Shown piece after piece: positions 39,510 to 50,851 of a stretch of DNA of 64,000 bases. The DNA is taken from the NCBI GenBank assembly GCA_013399305.1, contig VXAI01000020.1, positions 7,324,607 to 7,388,606 of the forward strand, written 5' to 3'. This stretch comes from Rostratula benghalensis. Its lineage: Eukaryota > Chordata > Aves > Charadriiformes > Rostratulidae. Position 1 is the stretch's first letter. Each line of letters starts with the position of its first letter. Made by a program: the position numbers and the translations under genes. The notes under the pieces were generated by a model. That model searched no databases and had not been told where the DNA came from. It saw nothing but the letters and a program-made list of their open reading frames with translations.

Positions 39510-39630
39510 CATAGAGTCACAGAATCATAGAATGGTTAGAGTTGGAAGGGATCTCCAACCCCCCTGCAAGGGCAGGGACACCTCCCACTAGAGCAGGTTG
39601 CTCAAAGATTGATCCATCCAGACTGGTCTT
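39510..39630 (-). mobile_element. CR1 LINE, 3' end fragment
   Basis: The + strand reads CATAGAGTCACAGAATCATA, then AATGGTTAGAGTTGGAAGGGA, then CACCTCCCACTAGAGCAGGT. This is the complement of a young-looking avian CR1 3' end. About 120 bp are kept. Confidence 0.92.
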
Positions 39631-41395
39631 TATTAAAAATAGGGTATTTTCAGCCTTTAGAACTCACACAGCATATGTATTAAACTATGAACTATAACAA
39701 GTTATAAGGAAAATGTTCATATGAAAAAAGCCCTTTACACAGATAATTTCAGGGTTTGCTGATTAAAGTCTGCTGGGGTTTTTTTATACTTTTTCTAGGG
39801 TCATTTTTATAAAGTCCTTTTTCTCCCTTCTATTTGTATTATCAAAAATTACCTTCATATCCTCTCCTTCTATTGTATTTTACTGATTAGCATTGCCCCT
39901 CAATACATGTTTCTTCACAAAATTAATATTTCTTAAATAAAGAAATGCATGAGAGAGAAAAATACAAGTAGTTCTTCACATTTATTACTAGCCTAACTCA
40001 CGTAGTGTATCTGCTATTTGATAAGAAAAGAAGCTAATTTTCCTGCTAAATCAAAGGGTAAAGAAGATCAATCTGCTGGAAATGGCTACAAAATGCTAGT
40101 TTTCCCCTAAAATAGCCAGTAATGGCTGCTGCTGTGTTTGCTATTGACAATGGATAAACATGTACTTACAGGCGAGATTACTGCTATTTTAGATCAAATA
40201 AAAACAAGAAAGAAAGAAAGAATAAATTTGTAAGGAAAATACCTCCAAGTGTATTTGTGCAGAGTATCTTCACTCCATTGCATGAGTATTAAGAGTGAAA
40301 ATAAACATGATTTTTTTTTTTTTTTAACTGAGAATTTGCTATCTTTTTCTTTCTTCAATGATGACATTGCTCTGCTTTTTATCAGCTTGCCTTAGAGTAG
40401 GGAGCAGAAGAAAACAAAGGGAGAGTAGATAATTATCTTTCAAAAAAACTCCCCTGAAATACTTCTTCAGTCTTGGATATGAGAAGTGATTTATCTAAAA
40501 GGATGGTTCAATTTGATCCAAATTTTTAAAAGGATGCACATGACAACAATATTTTTTATTGTGTATCTCCTGAAAAATAATAAAACTTGCATTTTCAAAT
40601 GACTGTGTAGCTAATACCTGATTATTTAGATTATGGTACTTTAGTATTATTTTTAGGAAGTTTGTTCATAGCTCTATATTACTGAATTGACAATACTTTT
40701 AAAATACAGTGGTACCCCAGAAGAACTAAACAAAGAAAAAATATCTTGCAGCATTTTCAGTAAGGAATAAACAATATCTAATTTCACAAATTAGTGCTCT
40801 TTGGTAATTAATTTAAAAGGAAGATAACTACTTCAGTTGAAATGCTACAACTAAAAAAATACTAAATAAACCAATAGACTTAAGAAAATAAAATCTTCCT
40901 TTTGCTTGTCTGTTTATCTTTTCCAGTGAACACCAAACAGATCTGTAAATCAGAGTACTCCAAGTTCATAAGCACATAGAACTCACAGGACAGGCATTGG
41001 CTAACAGCCTGGGTGACAGCAAGCTGTGAAGCAAAACATGTTTAAATATAGACTATTTCAATGTATAATTTTTTAAAATAAACTAAAAAATAAAAGTTTT
41101 TTAAAAAAATACATCTATTTATTTATTAATTTATTATGAGTATCTCTCTGTTTTTTCAGTTGTGTAATAGAATAATAGCATTCATAGAAAGGTGAGTTAC
41201 TCAATAGTCCAGCAATTCGCTACTAAATTCTAATTCACTATTAAAAAACTGTTTGTGTAAGCATAAATTGTAAGTACCTGAGGATGATACTGGAGCCCAT
41301 AATTTTTCATCTTTAAGCTATCACTTTAGATCCAGTGTAAAAATTACTGAAAACTGCTTGATGTACACTGTGAGTTGTTGATGATTAACTCAGGC
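39631..41395. other. Intergenic, A/T-rich
   Basis: Contains (GAAA)n near 40207-40224 and a T run at 40311-40325. No gene or repeat family was recognised. Confidence 0.6.
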
Positions 41396-41463
41396 TGTGG
41401 AGCACACACTGGATGATCTCCAGAGGTCCCTTCCAACGTTATATAATTCTGTGATTCTGTGAT
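41396..41463 (+). mobile_element. CR1 LINE, very short 3' end
   Basis: The GGATGATCTCCAGAGGTCCC and TTCCAACGTTATATAATTCTG segments, followed by TGATTCTGTGAT, form the terminal part of a plus-strand CR1. Only about 55-70 bp are retained. It is tail-to-tail with the minus-strand CR1 starting 133 bp to the right. Confidence 0.88.
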
Positions 41464-41595
41464 AATGTTCACCTCAGTTTTTACCTCAGTATCATATAGC
41501 AAGAACAGTAAACATATATTTGTTAACCCTGGAGTTTTGTTTTGATAACTCACTGCTAATTAGAGGAGTTCTGTTAAAAAGAATGTTGATCTAGG

Positions 41596-42126
41596 TAGAA
41601 TCATAGAACTGTATAGGTTGGAAGGGACCTTTAAGATCATCTAGTCCAACCGTCAACATAACTCGGACAAAAAACCATCACTAAGCCACGTCCCCGAGCA
41701 CCATGTCAACCTGTCATTTGAATATCTCCAGGGCTGGTACCTCAATCACTTCTGTGGACAACCCATTCCAATGCTTGATAATCCTTTCCATGTAAAAATA
41801 ATAATATCCAATCTGAACGTCCCCAGCAAAACTTGAGGTCATTTCCTCATGTCCTATTGCCTGTGACTTGGGAAGAGAGACCAAGCCCCACCTCCCTACA
41901 ACCTCCTTTCAGGTATTTGTAGAGAGCAATAAGGTCTCCCCTCAGCCTCGTCTTCTCTAGACTGAACAACCCCACTCCCTCAGCCTCTCCTCATAAGACT
42001 TATTCTCCAGACCCCTTACCAGCTTTGTTGCCCTTCTATGGACCCACTCCAGCACTTCATTGTCTTTTTTTCTGGGGCTCAAAACTGGACACAGTACTTG
42101 ATGTGGGGTCTCACCAGTGCCGAGTA
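41596..42126 (-). mobile_element. CR1 LINE, about 530 bp 3' region
   Basis: The + strand begins TAGAATCATAGAACTGTATAG and continues collinearly through the CR1 3' region: GGAAGGGACCTTTAAGATCAT, TTTCAGGTATTTGTAGAGAG, AAGGTCTCCCCTCAGCCTCG, TCTCCAGACCCCTTACCAGC, and ends near GGGGTCTCACCAGTGCCGAG. It covers the 3' UTR and the last ORF2 codons and is non-coding. It is one of the better preserved copies in the window. Confidence 0.93.
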
Positions 42127-43020
42127 CCTACTTAGGTAAGGTAGCCTTACTACAGACTAAAACTTGGCAGCTGCTCTAGTTTTGATCTGCTGCTTCAAAA
42201 TACAAAGGTTGTGTTGCTATAAAGCAGTACATAAGTGGTGAACAAGATGATTAGGTATTCATAAGACTAATTCATCTGTCTATTCATTCTAGTATCAACA
42301 TAAATTAGTATGCTATAAGGGAAAACAATCCTCTATCATTAATAAACTTAGTCTTCCATGGCGAAGAAAGAACACTATTAACTAATGGCAGGTAGTTAAC
42401 AGTTATTTTGTTTCTTTCATTAGATTTAAACACTCATGACACACCATCTACACAAAGAATCTGGGCACCCCAACACTTAACTGAATGACACCCACAGCGA
42501 AATTACTGGAGATGAAAATTACTTCTACAAACCTCCCTGTGTTTAAATGCAAGTGTAAAGGAGGAGCACTTGGCAGATAAAGTCTGATAGACACCTCAAA
42601 AGTGAGAAGGAAATATGAAGAAAGAAGAGCACAGCAATAAGGTGGGAAGGTTATAGAAAGTGTTGGGACTGTGACAGTCACAGGAGGAAATGAAGGCAGA
42701 GATATCAACCAGGATAAGACGATGTGAAAATTTTAAACATCAGGATGTCCTAGAAAACAAAATGCATTACTCTGAGAGAACAGCCATCCATGATGAAATT
42801 TTTAGAATGAATAATGGAGCTCTAAAAGAAAGGAAGACAGATTATATGGCATTTTGAGTACAGAAGTTGCCATTATTGGAAGTCAAAAAGAAAATTAAGT
42901 TAATCAAACTATGATGCAGTTATCTGTATTTTAGAAGATGTGTAATTGCAGAGAAATAAATAAAGTGAATAATAAGAAATGGAAACTGGAACTGGCAATG
43001 GAGATTGCAAATAGGTATCT
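42127..43020. other. Intergenic, no gene recognised
   Basis: Single-copy sequence with no recognisable repeat. Confidence 0.55.
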
Positions 43021-43070
43021 TCCCAGAGGCTTTTACTGGGGAAGGACTTCTGTGCACTTCAGTACTTCAG

Positions 43071-43137
43071 TCTCAGCCACTAGAGCATGCCCTGATGTGT
43101 AGATGTGGCACTTCAGGGCATGCTCTAGTGGCTGAGA
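43071..43137. repeat. Perfect 25-bp-stem hairpin (inverted repeat)
   Basis: The left arm 43071-43095 (begins TCTCAGCCACTAGAGCATGC) and the right arm 43113-43137 are exact reverse complements over 25 bp. The loop is 17 nt (43096-43112). It lies directly upstream of a CR1 3' end on the + strand and appears to belong to the same insertion. Because of the palindrome, short ORFs on opposite strands (43005-43226 and 43284-43033) contain nearly the same peptide, which is an artefact. Confidence 0.95.
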
Positions 43138-43229
43138 TTGTAGGGAGTGGGTTGTGGTTTTGTGTATGGTTGGACTTGGTGATCTCAGAGACCCTTTCCA
43201 ACCATAAGAATTCTGTGATTCTGTGATAC
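43138..43229 (+). mobile_element. CR1-type 3' end attached to hairpin
   Basis: GTTGGACTTGGTGATCTCAG, CCTTTCCAACCATAAGAATT and the terminal CTGTGATTCTGTGATA are a CR1 3' end of the variant that has TGATCTCAGAG in place of TGATCTTTAAG. The sequence 5' of it (43031-43137, including the hairpin) does not match the CR1 ORF2 or 3' UTR that I know. Confidence 0.8.
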
Positions 43230-44720
43230 TTAAACTTGAGCTATTGCTCATGCAGTATGTAAAAAGTCTGTAGATTATATACACAAATTTATTTTATGAC
43301 ACTTCAGAAAAACCCTAGGTCAGCTCTATATTATGCTACTAAACCAGATTTTAAAATCTGGACCTGGACCCCAAGAAAGACTACAGAATAACTGTGAAAT
43401 GAGGATCCACCAAAAAACCTACTGAGTGGGAAGTCAACATATTAAAAAGAAATTTATTTGGATGTAAAACGCCAGTGAGCAGAAAAAATGTAAAAGGAAG
43501 AGCTAATTAATTTGTTGGAATTAATGAGGGAATAAGCTAGAAGAATCAGAGTTTGTAATTTTTCTCAGTGATCTAATATTTATGCTACTTTTAAAAGCCT
43601 AAATGTTTCTCAAGGAACTTTGACACACAATTAGATGGAGTGCATATGCATGACCATATACCCACAGACAGATACTTTTTTGTCAGTGAGAGACTGTCTC
43701 AGGGCAGCACCCTCTAGGATCTGGCACCAGGACACCACCGAATACTGCTCAAGGACCTGGAAGTCTGCATGGAAGGAGGAGAAAAGAGAATCTGATCAAA
43801 TGTGAGAATATATATTGAGCCACAGGGCTTCCTTTCATAGTTCTTTCTTTGATTGCATTCTTAACCCCAAAAACTTTCTAGAGATGTCTTTCCTGTACGT
43901 CATTTCATATAATTACATTGTGAAGAGGAATGACTCAATTCTAACATGGATTTTATTCCACTCTACAGCTGACATCTAGATTTAAACATTTAAACTGCAT
44001 TCAACTGAGGTTTGTTAGAAGCAATCCACCATAACATATATGCTAGTTCACTGTGTGGAAGAATATTCCATCAGAATTAATGAGCAAGCTCTTGCTTTTT
44101 TCCCTTGGCTATTTTACTTAGAGGGCTCATCTATTTCAAAATATGCAGAACAACCCATGGGTAAAACTACACGTTACTGAACACTTGCTTTTTAATGTTC
44201 TGATTTCCTATTTTGCTCTGTGCTGTGCAGAATTCAAATTACTTCAGATCTCAAGTGGACCCTCAGAATTTATCAACATTGAAAAACTGAACTGTGGCCT
44301 TTGGAATGGGTCTTGGATCATCAGTATAGAGCTGTACTCCTTTATACAAGTCAAGATTAGCACTGTGACGGTTTTTATGGTATTTTATCTGACCATATTA
44401 TGAGACCCCTGCATAGAATAATCCTCAGGGATTCTTCCATCATCTGAATTACACTGCTGCATCATCTCTGCACATCATGGTTGTTCTAATTATATTTTTC
44501 TTTTAATGTGAATCACCAAATCATATTGCAAGTACCTGTCACAAATTTGTGTTTCTGAAGGCATAGATCAGTGGTGCGGCAAACATGATGTTAAGGAGTG
44601 TCCAGCTAATATATTGTCCTATTTCAGTGTATTTGCAACTGCAAGCTTATTTTATAAGTATCCTTGACCGAGGACATACGTGTTTTGGATTTGAAGATGT
44701 CGATGACTTTTCAGGCAGCT

Positions 44721-44780
44721 AAAATTTACATAAGATCATAAAAATTTACATAAGATGATCACATTTACATAAGATCATCA
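44721..44780. repeat. Imperfect 3 x 20-bp tandem repeat
   Basis: Three consecutive units based on AAAATTTACATAAGATCATA, at 44721-44740, 44741-44760 and 44761-44780, with a few substitutions and a one-base shift in the third. Confidence 0.85.
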
Positions 44781-45422
44781 TCATATACAGACCATCTCAT
44801 CCACGGAGTCAAAGCTCCCATGAGCCACAAAGTTTGCATGCAAGTTTTGACGGTGTTCATGGCATTTTTCCTAGATTTCTTATTCAACAAAATTTGTATC
44901 ATTTGTGCTATACCCAGAAGAGAAGGCTGATTGATTTTCCATTCAGGTCTCTGCAACTTCATCAGTCAAACAGATCAGAATAACTTTGGCTTGTAACTTT
45001 CCAAGCAGTTGTCAGTAAAGGCATGCCCTGATGGTTATTGTACGATGACTGATTTCATTTCCTTGCTCACAGAAGGAAACATAATATCTTTGAAATATTT
45101 TTTCCTGTGTTCTTCAGAATACTGAGTTTTCTTACCACCTTGTGCAAATCATACACTCTGAAATTCGTTGTTTGTTTGCTTTCACAACTCCCAAGATACT
45201 CAGAGATCTTGAAAACTGATCAAATATTGGAAACAGTTTGTAATCATCTTGCACTCACTGTAGACCAAATAATTGATCTGTTTGTTATGTTAATGACTGA
45301 CCCACTTTTACAGAAGCACTGTGTGACAGTTAAAAGAAGCCACTTGTTGACACTAAATCAGCAATTTAATTTTCTGACTACAGACCACACAACTTTCAGT
45401 TAATCAGAAACAAGTTTAACAC

Positions 45423-45443
45423 TTTTTTTTTTTTTTTTTTTTT
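45423..45443. repeat. T homopolymer (21)
   Basis: An uninterrupted run of 21 T. No retrocopy was recognised on either flank. Confidence 0.95.
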
Positions 45444-47109
45444 GGTCAGCAACAGCTGAAAGCTGAAGCTCCTCTGGTGGCTTTTTAACCAATTTTCTTT
45501 CAAAAAATTTCATTGCCTATTATTTGAAATAAAGATGTTTTGCTTCTGCTGCAGAGAAGTTGTATTTTGTTTGCTTGGCTTGCTTAGCCTTTCCTGACGC
45601 TGGAGAGACAACCTAAAGACTGTTGTTTCTGGGTGGCAAATATGACCTTTCCATACAGAGATGTGACAGACCTGGCAAAAATGTTATGAATACAAAAACA
45701 TGCTATATGGGTTGGTGTATTAGTTTTGTTTTTCCCTGCTTGTTTTGTCCAAACAGTTTTAAAAAGCCAAACCTAAACAACAAACCAAAACCACACCACA
45801 TTTGCCTTACCATTACTGTGCTAAAATCCTAATTAGTAATTTTACTTTTAACCCCAATACTTAAAGGATATATTAAAGTGTTGAGTTTTTCCACAAGACA
45901 GGATTGATTTTTTTTTTTCCTAAGTCATGGCAGTAAACTATGGAAGTTATTAGGAACATTTTGGAACTCTCTTTAGCCATTATTTTGTAGGCTATATAGT
46001 CTTTAACAATGACAGACTGTTAAAAAGCTCAAAAGGTCATTTGAAAGTTAATACAAAATAAAAGGGATTAGATCAGAATTATCAAGAACTTTAGGAACAT
46101 ATTATTTAACAGAAACTGCTTGCATCACTTTTGGTCTGATTTTTTTTTTAATTTTTCAGTGATTTCTGTTTTCTCATTGACAGAAGCAAGAGGTGTAAAC
46201 TGTAGGTGAAACAGAAAGCAATGCAGCTTTTGGCTCTGTCTCTGCAAAGAGTTAGATACAGACTGACTTTCAACCAACTTGACTAGTCCCATTGCTATTT
46301 TCATTTGTGCCTAGGTCTTTATAAATTTGAGGTAATTTTTAACTATCAATGTGTTTGAAGTGGGGAGGCAGGGGCAGGAGATCAGTAGAGCTTCCCAATA
46401 ACTATGGCAAAAAACGTCACCCCAAACCCCCAAATCCACACTTCTTAAATTTATTTCACTGCATTACCATTTTCTATTTATTTTTACATCCATCCTTCAA
46501 TAGCTCTATTGGGGAAAGAGACAAAAGAAATCATGCATTCTTTCTGCCAATGTAGTATAGCTCAATCCTACAGAATATGCAGTGAGATGCCTGGAGCATT
46601 TTGTTTTCAGGAAGGCTGTATTTTTTACCAAACTTCCTCTGACTTATATGAAATACCATCCTGTGGAGCAACTTAATTTTAAAGGGAAAATCTCACTCTG
46701 ATGTACAATGTCGAGAGCAAGGAGTAAGGCATGACATACTGTATCCATAGTGTAGCTGCAGGAGGCTATGGCTGGTGGGCACATCTCTGAATCACAATCC
46801 CTTCTTTACATCTTCTTGCCAAGGGAGGGAACTGTTGGGGATCTGTAGCATCATGCCACATATCTGAATACCAGTGAAAAAAAGGAAGAAAATCAAGGGT
46901 TGAGTGACTGTTTATTTTTATGTGCTTGATATCATCCTCTGGTCAGCCGGTACAGAGGTCTCTGGGCCCTTCTATTTATCCTCATCCTGATGAATAGTCC
47001 AACTGTCACTCCAGGCAAGCATCTTCTTGAGAATTTATTTTTAAAAACCAAGGCTTTTATGCTAGAGCATTATTAACGTTTTGATGGAACTATTTAGAGC
47101 TATTTAAAC

Positions 47110-47776
47110 CAATGCAAAGAGGCAAGGAGAAGAATTTAGTGTGGTGATAAACCCTATAACCTGGCCCAGGGATGGAAATGGCACTGCATATATCTTTAAG
47201 CTGTTGTAACCCATGATCTGAGTTGCATGTTATATGACTTACTACAGCAGGAACCACCTGATCCAATGAAGGACAAGCCTTGAAAGAAGCAGTACAAGTG
47301 CAGCAGCTTGACCTGAGCTGGCTTTGGCGGCCAGTAACTCCACACAGCTCACCTGTCCTCAGTGACCACCATAACAGATGGACCACAAAGACATGGACTA
47401 AATGAATGGAAGGGAAATTTTGTGGGTATTTGTGGACATTTTCCAGGGGGGTGATGCCCAGACTAGGGAAATTATATCTGTATAATGTAGCAAAGAATGA
47501 AAAGAAGGGTGGTGGTTAATGAGGATGTCTTGGATAGTGTGAGACCTGAGCCTCACCCAGATGGTATAGAATAAGGGATGGATTCTGTTCTGGCTTGTGC
47601 TGAGAGTTAATTTTCTTACTAGCAGCTGGGATAGTGCTATGTTTTGGATTCAGAATGAGAATAATGTTAGTAACATAGTAATATTTTAGTTGTGACGCGG
47701 TCAAGAACTTTTCAGCTTCTCATACTGTCCTGCCAACAAACAGGTGGGGGGCACACAAGAAGCTGGAAGGGGACAT
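47110..47776 (+). mobile_element. Endogenous retrovirus 3' fragment with truncated LTR (bird ERV-like)
   Basis: About 47,579-47,776 matches, from memory, the 5' part of a widespread bird ERV LTR. Diagnostic stretches are GATTCTGTTCTGGCTTGTGC, TTCTTACTAGCAGCTGGGAT and AACTTTTCAGCTTCTCATAC. The upstream 470 bp resembles the non-coding 3' internal sequence of the same ERV. The LTR stops after GGAAGGGGACAT, so its 3' half, where the promoter and polyadenylation sequences usually lie, is missing. Near 47,690 the sequence appears shorter than other copies, suggesting an internal deletion. No gag, pol or env frame is present. The long minus-strand ORF across it (47386-47090) is a chance frame. Assignment to an ERVL-type group is tentative. 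Confidence 0.6.
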
Positions 47777-47839
47777 CTATTTGCCTGTGATTCCACATCT
47801 ATGCAAATTATCTCTATTTTAGGGCTGTTTCTAACCCAG

Positions 47840-47916
47840 AAAAAAAGAAAAAAAAACCCAACCAAAAAAACAAACCCAAACCAACAACCAAACAAAATAA
47901 CCCAACAAAACCAGAA
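47840..47916. repeat. A-rich / (CAAA)n low-complexity tract
   Basis: About 75 bp composed almost only of A and C, with AAACCC and CAAAC units. It lies close to the ERV fragment's truncated end. Confidence 0.85.
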
Positions 47917-48529
47917 AAGATGCAGTATACCTAAGAGCTAATGAGAAAAAACCCTATATGTTAATTAGCAAAAAGACTGTATTACTTTCAGATACTGCAG
48001 TTTTAATTTAATTTAATGCCTTACTGCAAATTTATTTCAAACTGTAAAAGTAATGTTCCTTGTAATGTTACTTACATTCTTTCCTCATTTCAACTCCTCT
48101 GCGATCAGCCACCTTTTAAAGACACGCAGGATTTGATTCTGTGCAGTGCTGCCATTTCCGTTGCTGAGAATAAAAACATTCCAGTTTACAAGACAGAGTC
48201 CATAACATTTCTATAGCTTTGCCTTAATTCTTCTCTTTTCAATTAGCATGATTTCACCCCTAATAAGTTAAACGGTTACTCTCATAGAATTGCGAAGCTG
48301 GGTTTATGACAAAAAGATTCAGTGTCACAAGGTTCTTAATTGTTTGGAAATCTTAAAAATTACATGGTAAACTGCTTAGAAAAAATTGCCCTTTACTGCT
48401 CCATAACTCAGGGAGTCTGCTGGCAATTCCAGAAATATTTAGAAATGTCTCAGTCCTCCAGATATTCCAAGCTTTATTCATCATTATTAGTGAATCTTCC
48501 AGTGTTGTAAAAGACATGCTGATAATGAA

Positions 48530-49095
48530 ACCTCAATTTTAACTACGGCATGAAGGAAACGGTTGCCTCCACCTCAGAAGATGAAAAGGAATACAGAGGG
48601 TTATAAAGGCTGATCTAGGCAGTCAGATGGCACCTGTACTAAGAGGTGTTGAATAGTTTATGACACTTTATCTCAGAAAAGGAATTACCAGGAGAAGGCA
48701 TTATGGAGGTTTTAAGTGGTGGGATGAAAGCAAACAGAGAATGATCATTTTTTTCAAACCATCCAGGAACTTACCAAATAAATGTTGGAACTCATAAAAG
48801 ACAGCTTTTTCAAGCAGCAAGCAGTCAACAGCTGAAGTCCTTGCCAAGATGTTTTCAAGTCCAAAAGCATAAATAAGTTCATAAAAGATTAGATAAATAC
48901 ATGGAAAAAAATACCCCTAGAAAGTGCTATTAGACACAGATCCTCTGGCTGAGGCATTCCCTAAGCTGCAGATTGCCAGAATTTTTCACTGCTTCACCCG
49001 TTAAACGGATGTTCTCCCTAAGCAATGCTGAACCCATTCAGAGGCAGGATTCTGGGAAAGATAGATCTTTAATCTGACCTAAGGCACCTATAAAT
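48530..49095 (+). mobile_element. Ancient CR1 LINE 3' region
   Basis: The sequence is collinear with the old amniote (turtle/crocodile-type) CR1 3' end. Landmarks are ATGTTGGAACTCATAAAAG, GTTTTCAAGTCCAAAAGCAT, GATTAGATAAATACATGGAA, GTGCTATTAGACACAGATCC, then CAGATTGCCAGAA, and near the end CAGGATTCTGGGAAAGATAG followed by TTTAATCTGACCTAA. It is highly diverged and carries no bird-specific octamer tail. This points to an insertion that predates the bird CR1 families elsewhere in the window. Confidence 0.65.
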
Positions 49096-50851
49096 ATGTA
49101 TTTACACTGTCCTGAAAAACTCCAGCTCAATTTGAAACCATGATTCCAGCAAGTACTTTGATGTACTGCCAAGATCTAAGCATTTTGCTAAAGTATTACC
49201 TCTGCAGTACTATTTTACCTTTTGTGCTGCACAGTATATTCTCTTTTTCCATCTCTATTTTTGATTGAGCTACAGTTTACTCTAAAGCAGAGGTTATAGC
49301 TCCATTAACACATAGGTCAGTTTTATTTAAACGGCAACATCGAACCATGACAGGCAAATAGTGTGTTGTTACTCGGTCCTTCTACTCAGTAGGATATACA
49401 CTTCAGTTGAAACCTATCAGCAAGTGTCATCATATCAAATAAGAAGCTATGACATCTAGCAGCCATCCTCATTAAATGCAAAAAAAAAAAAAAAAATCAA
49501 AAATAAGTGGACAGTTTCTCCACTGCAGGATTTAATAAAGTGAGTAGCACTATTGAATGATGGGGGAAAAAGAACTGTCAGTAAACGACTTTTCATATAT
49601 ATATAAAAAGAACATCTTGTATTTTGCAGAGGGATGTTATTTGAGTTGCCAATTGCATGCTCTTATTTAGGGGACAACATTGCACCAACTTCTAGCACAA
49701 GATGACTGAAGGAGACGCCCCAAAGTTCAGGTTGGTCTTTTTAGTTAATGGCCAAAGAGATCTGCTGTGATCTGCTGCAGTGATGTGTTGCCTTGGGCTC
49801 ATGATTGCCTTCGCTTTCCACTTAGACTTCCCTGTCCTGAGCTGAGAGACAACATGCAGCTTCAGTCCTGTCCCTTTCTTTTTCTTTTCTCCAAAATCTT
49901 TACTCTTGTTTCCAACCAGACCAAACCCAGTGTTTTTTTCTTTTTTCTAATTGCAGCCAGAATAATATTTTTCCACACTCAAGATTTTGGAAATGCCAGA
50001 GCATGCGGTACCGAAATTGTTCTGCACAGGGCCAAGAGCTCACTGCAGAGGCCAGAGGCAAAAGGATAATGCATTTTTACTAAACCTGTCACAGAGAGTT
50101 AGTGAATGTAGCAAGCTTTTGCTATTACAGGGAAGTGACTCAGAATGTGCCACTGAATGGCCAATTAATTGGCTCAGTATTATCCACTTTTGTGTGAGAA
50201 AGTGTATTTTGGTAGTCCTCTCTCTCTGATCTGACAATCTTGTACTGTTCACTGGGTCTTTGGATGGTTGGGTTGTGACAGGATGTGTCATGCAAATAAA
50301 AATAAATAATTGAAGACCCAAAGGGAGCTAAGTGCTGAGAACCAGAATGCAAATCCCTGAGTGTGTCACTTCTGAAACAGCGCACAGGCTCTTTGGACAT
50401 ATGGGTACTTTCACAGTTTGTCCAGAGTATGAATTATTTGAGCAGTTTAGCTTAAATTTTCACTGGAGACCATTACAAATGCAGTTACAGTATTTGGGAT
50501 GCATTCTTTATGTGGAGGAGGTGAAGCTATCACAAAAAAATCACAGTACCAAAAGATAACAACGTCAAAGAGAAAAGAGGTAAAAATCTAGCTTTCCATC
50601 AGTGGCAATGTCTTCTTTTAAACAGTAAGATTTCTCCCAAAGCCTAAGTAAAGAAATAAGAGAGAAAATGAAGGAATTTAAATGTAAGTTAAACAGAAAA
50701 TGAAGTGATTTTCATCAGTAGAAATCAAATAAACAAAATGAACATACCAAAACATCACAGAGTATCTCTCTATATTACCTTTAATTCCAGAGAAGTAAAT
50801 TTACTTCTCCAGACTCTAGCAAATATATGTGGTAGTTCAATCCATAGATCA
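49096..50851. other. Intergenic, no gene recognised
   Basis: Includes a run of 17 A at 49480-49496. ORFs of 75-100 codons in 49.77-50.56 kb overlap on both strands and lack family features. Confidence 0.6.
49480..49496. repeat. A homopolymer (17)
   Basis: An uninterrupted run of 17 A. Confidence 0.95.

Larger units (their letters stand above)
43230..47109. other. Intergenic, no gene recognised
   Basis: Single-copy DNA with a three-copy 20-bp direct repeat (44721-44780) and a T homopolymer (45423-45443). Several ORFs of 60-98 codons occur, but none has family features. Confidence 0.55.

Noticed and set aside
43005..43284. Two opposite-strand ORFs with near-identical peptides as a gene pair
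   Set aside because: The similarity is forced by the perfect palindrome at 43071-43137.
44721..44780. Three direct repeats as a CRISPR-like array
   Set aside because: Units are contiguous with no spacers, imperfect and AT-rich, in a vertebrate genome. This is a simple tandem repeat.
45423..45443. T run as the poly(A) tail of a minus-strand processed pseudogene
   Set aside because: The sequence to its right has no recognisable coding similarity and no target-site duplication. The same holds for the T run at 19657-19685.
47090..47386. 98-codon minus-strand ORF as a small gene
   Set aside because: It lies within the ERV-like fragment on the opposite strand and shows no family features.
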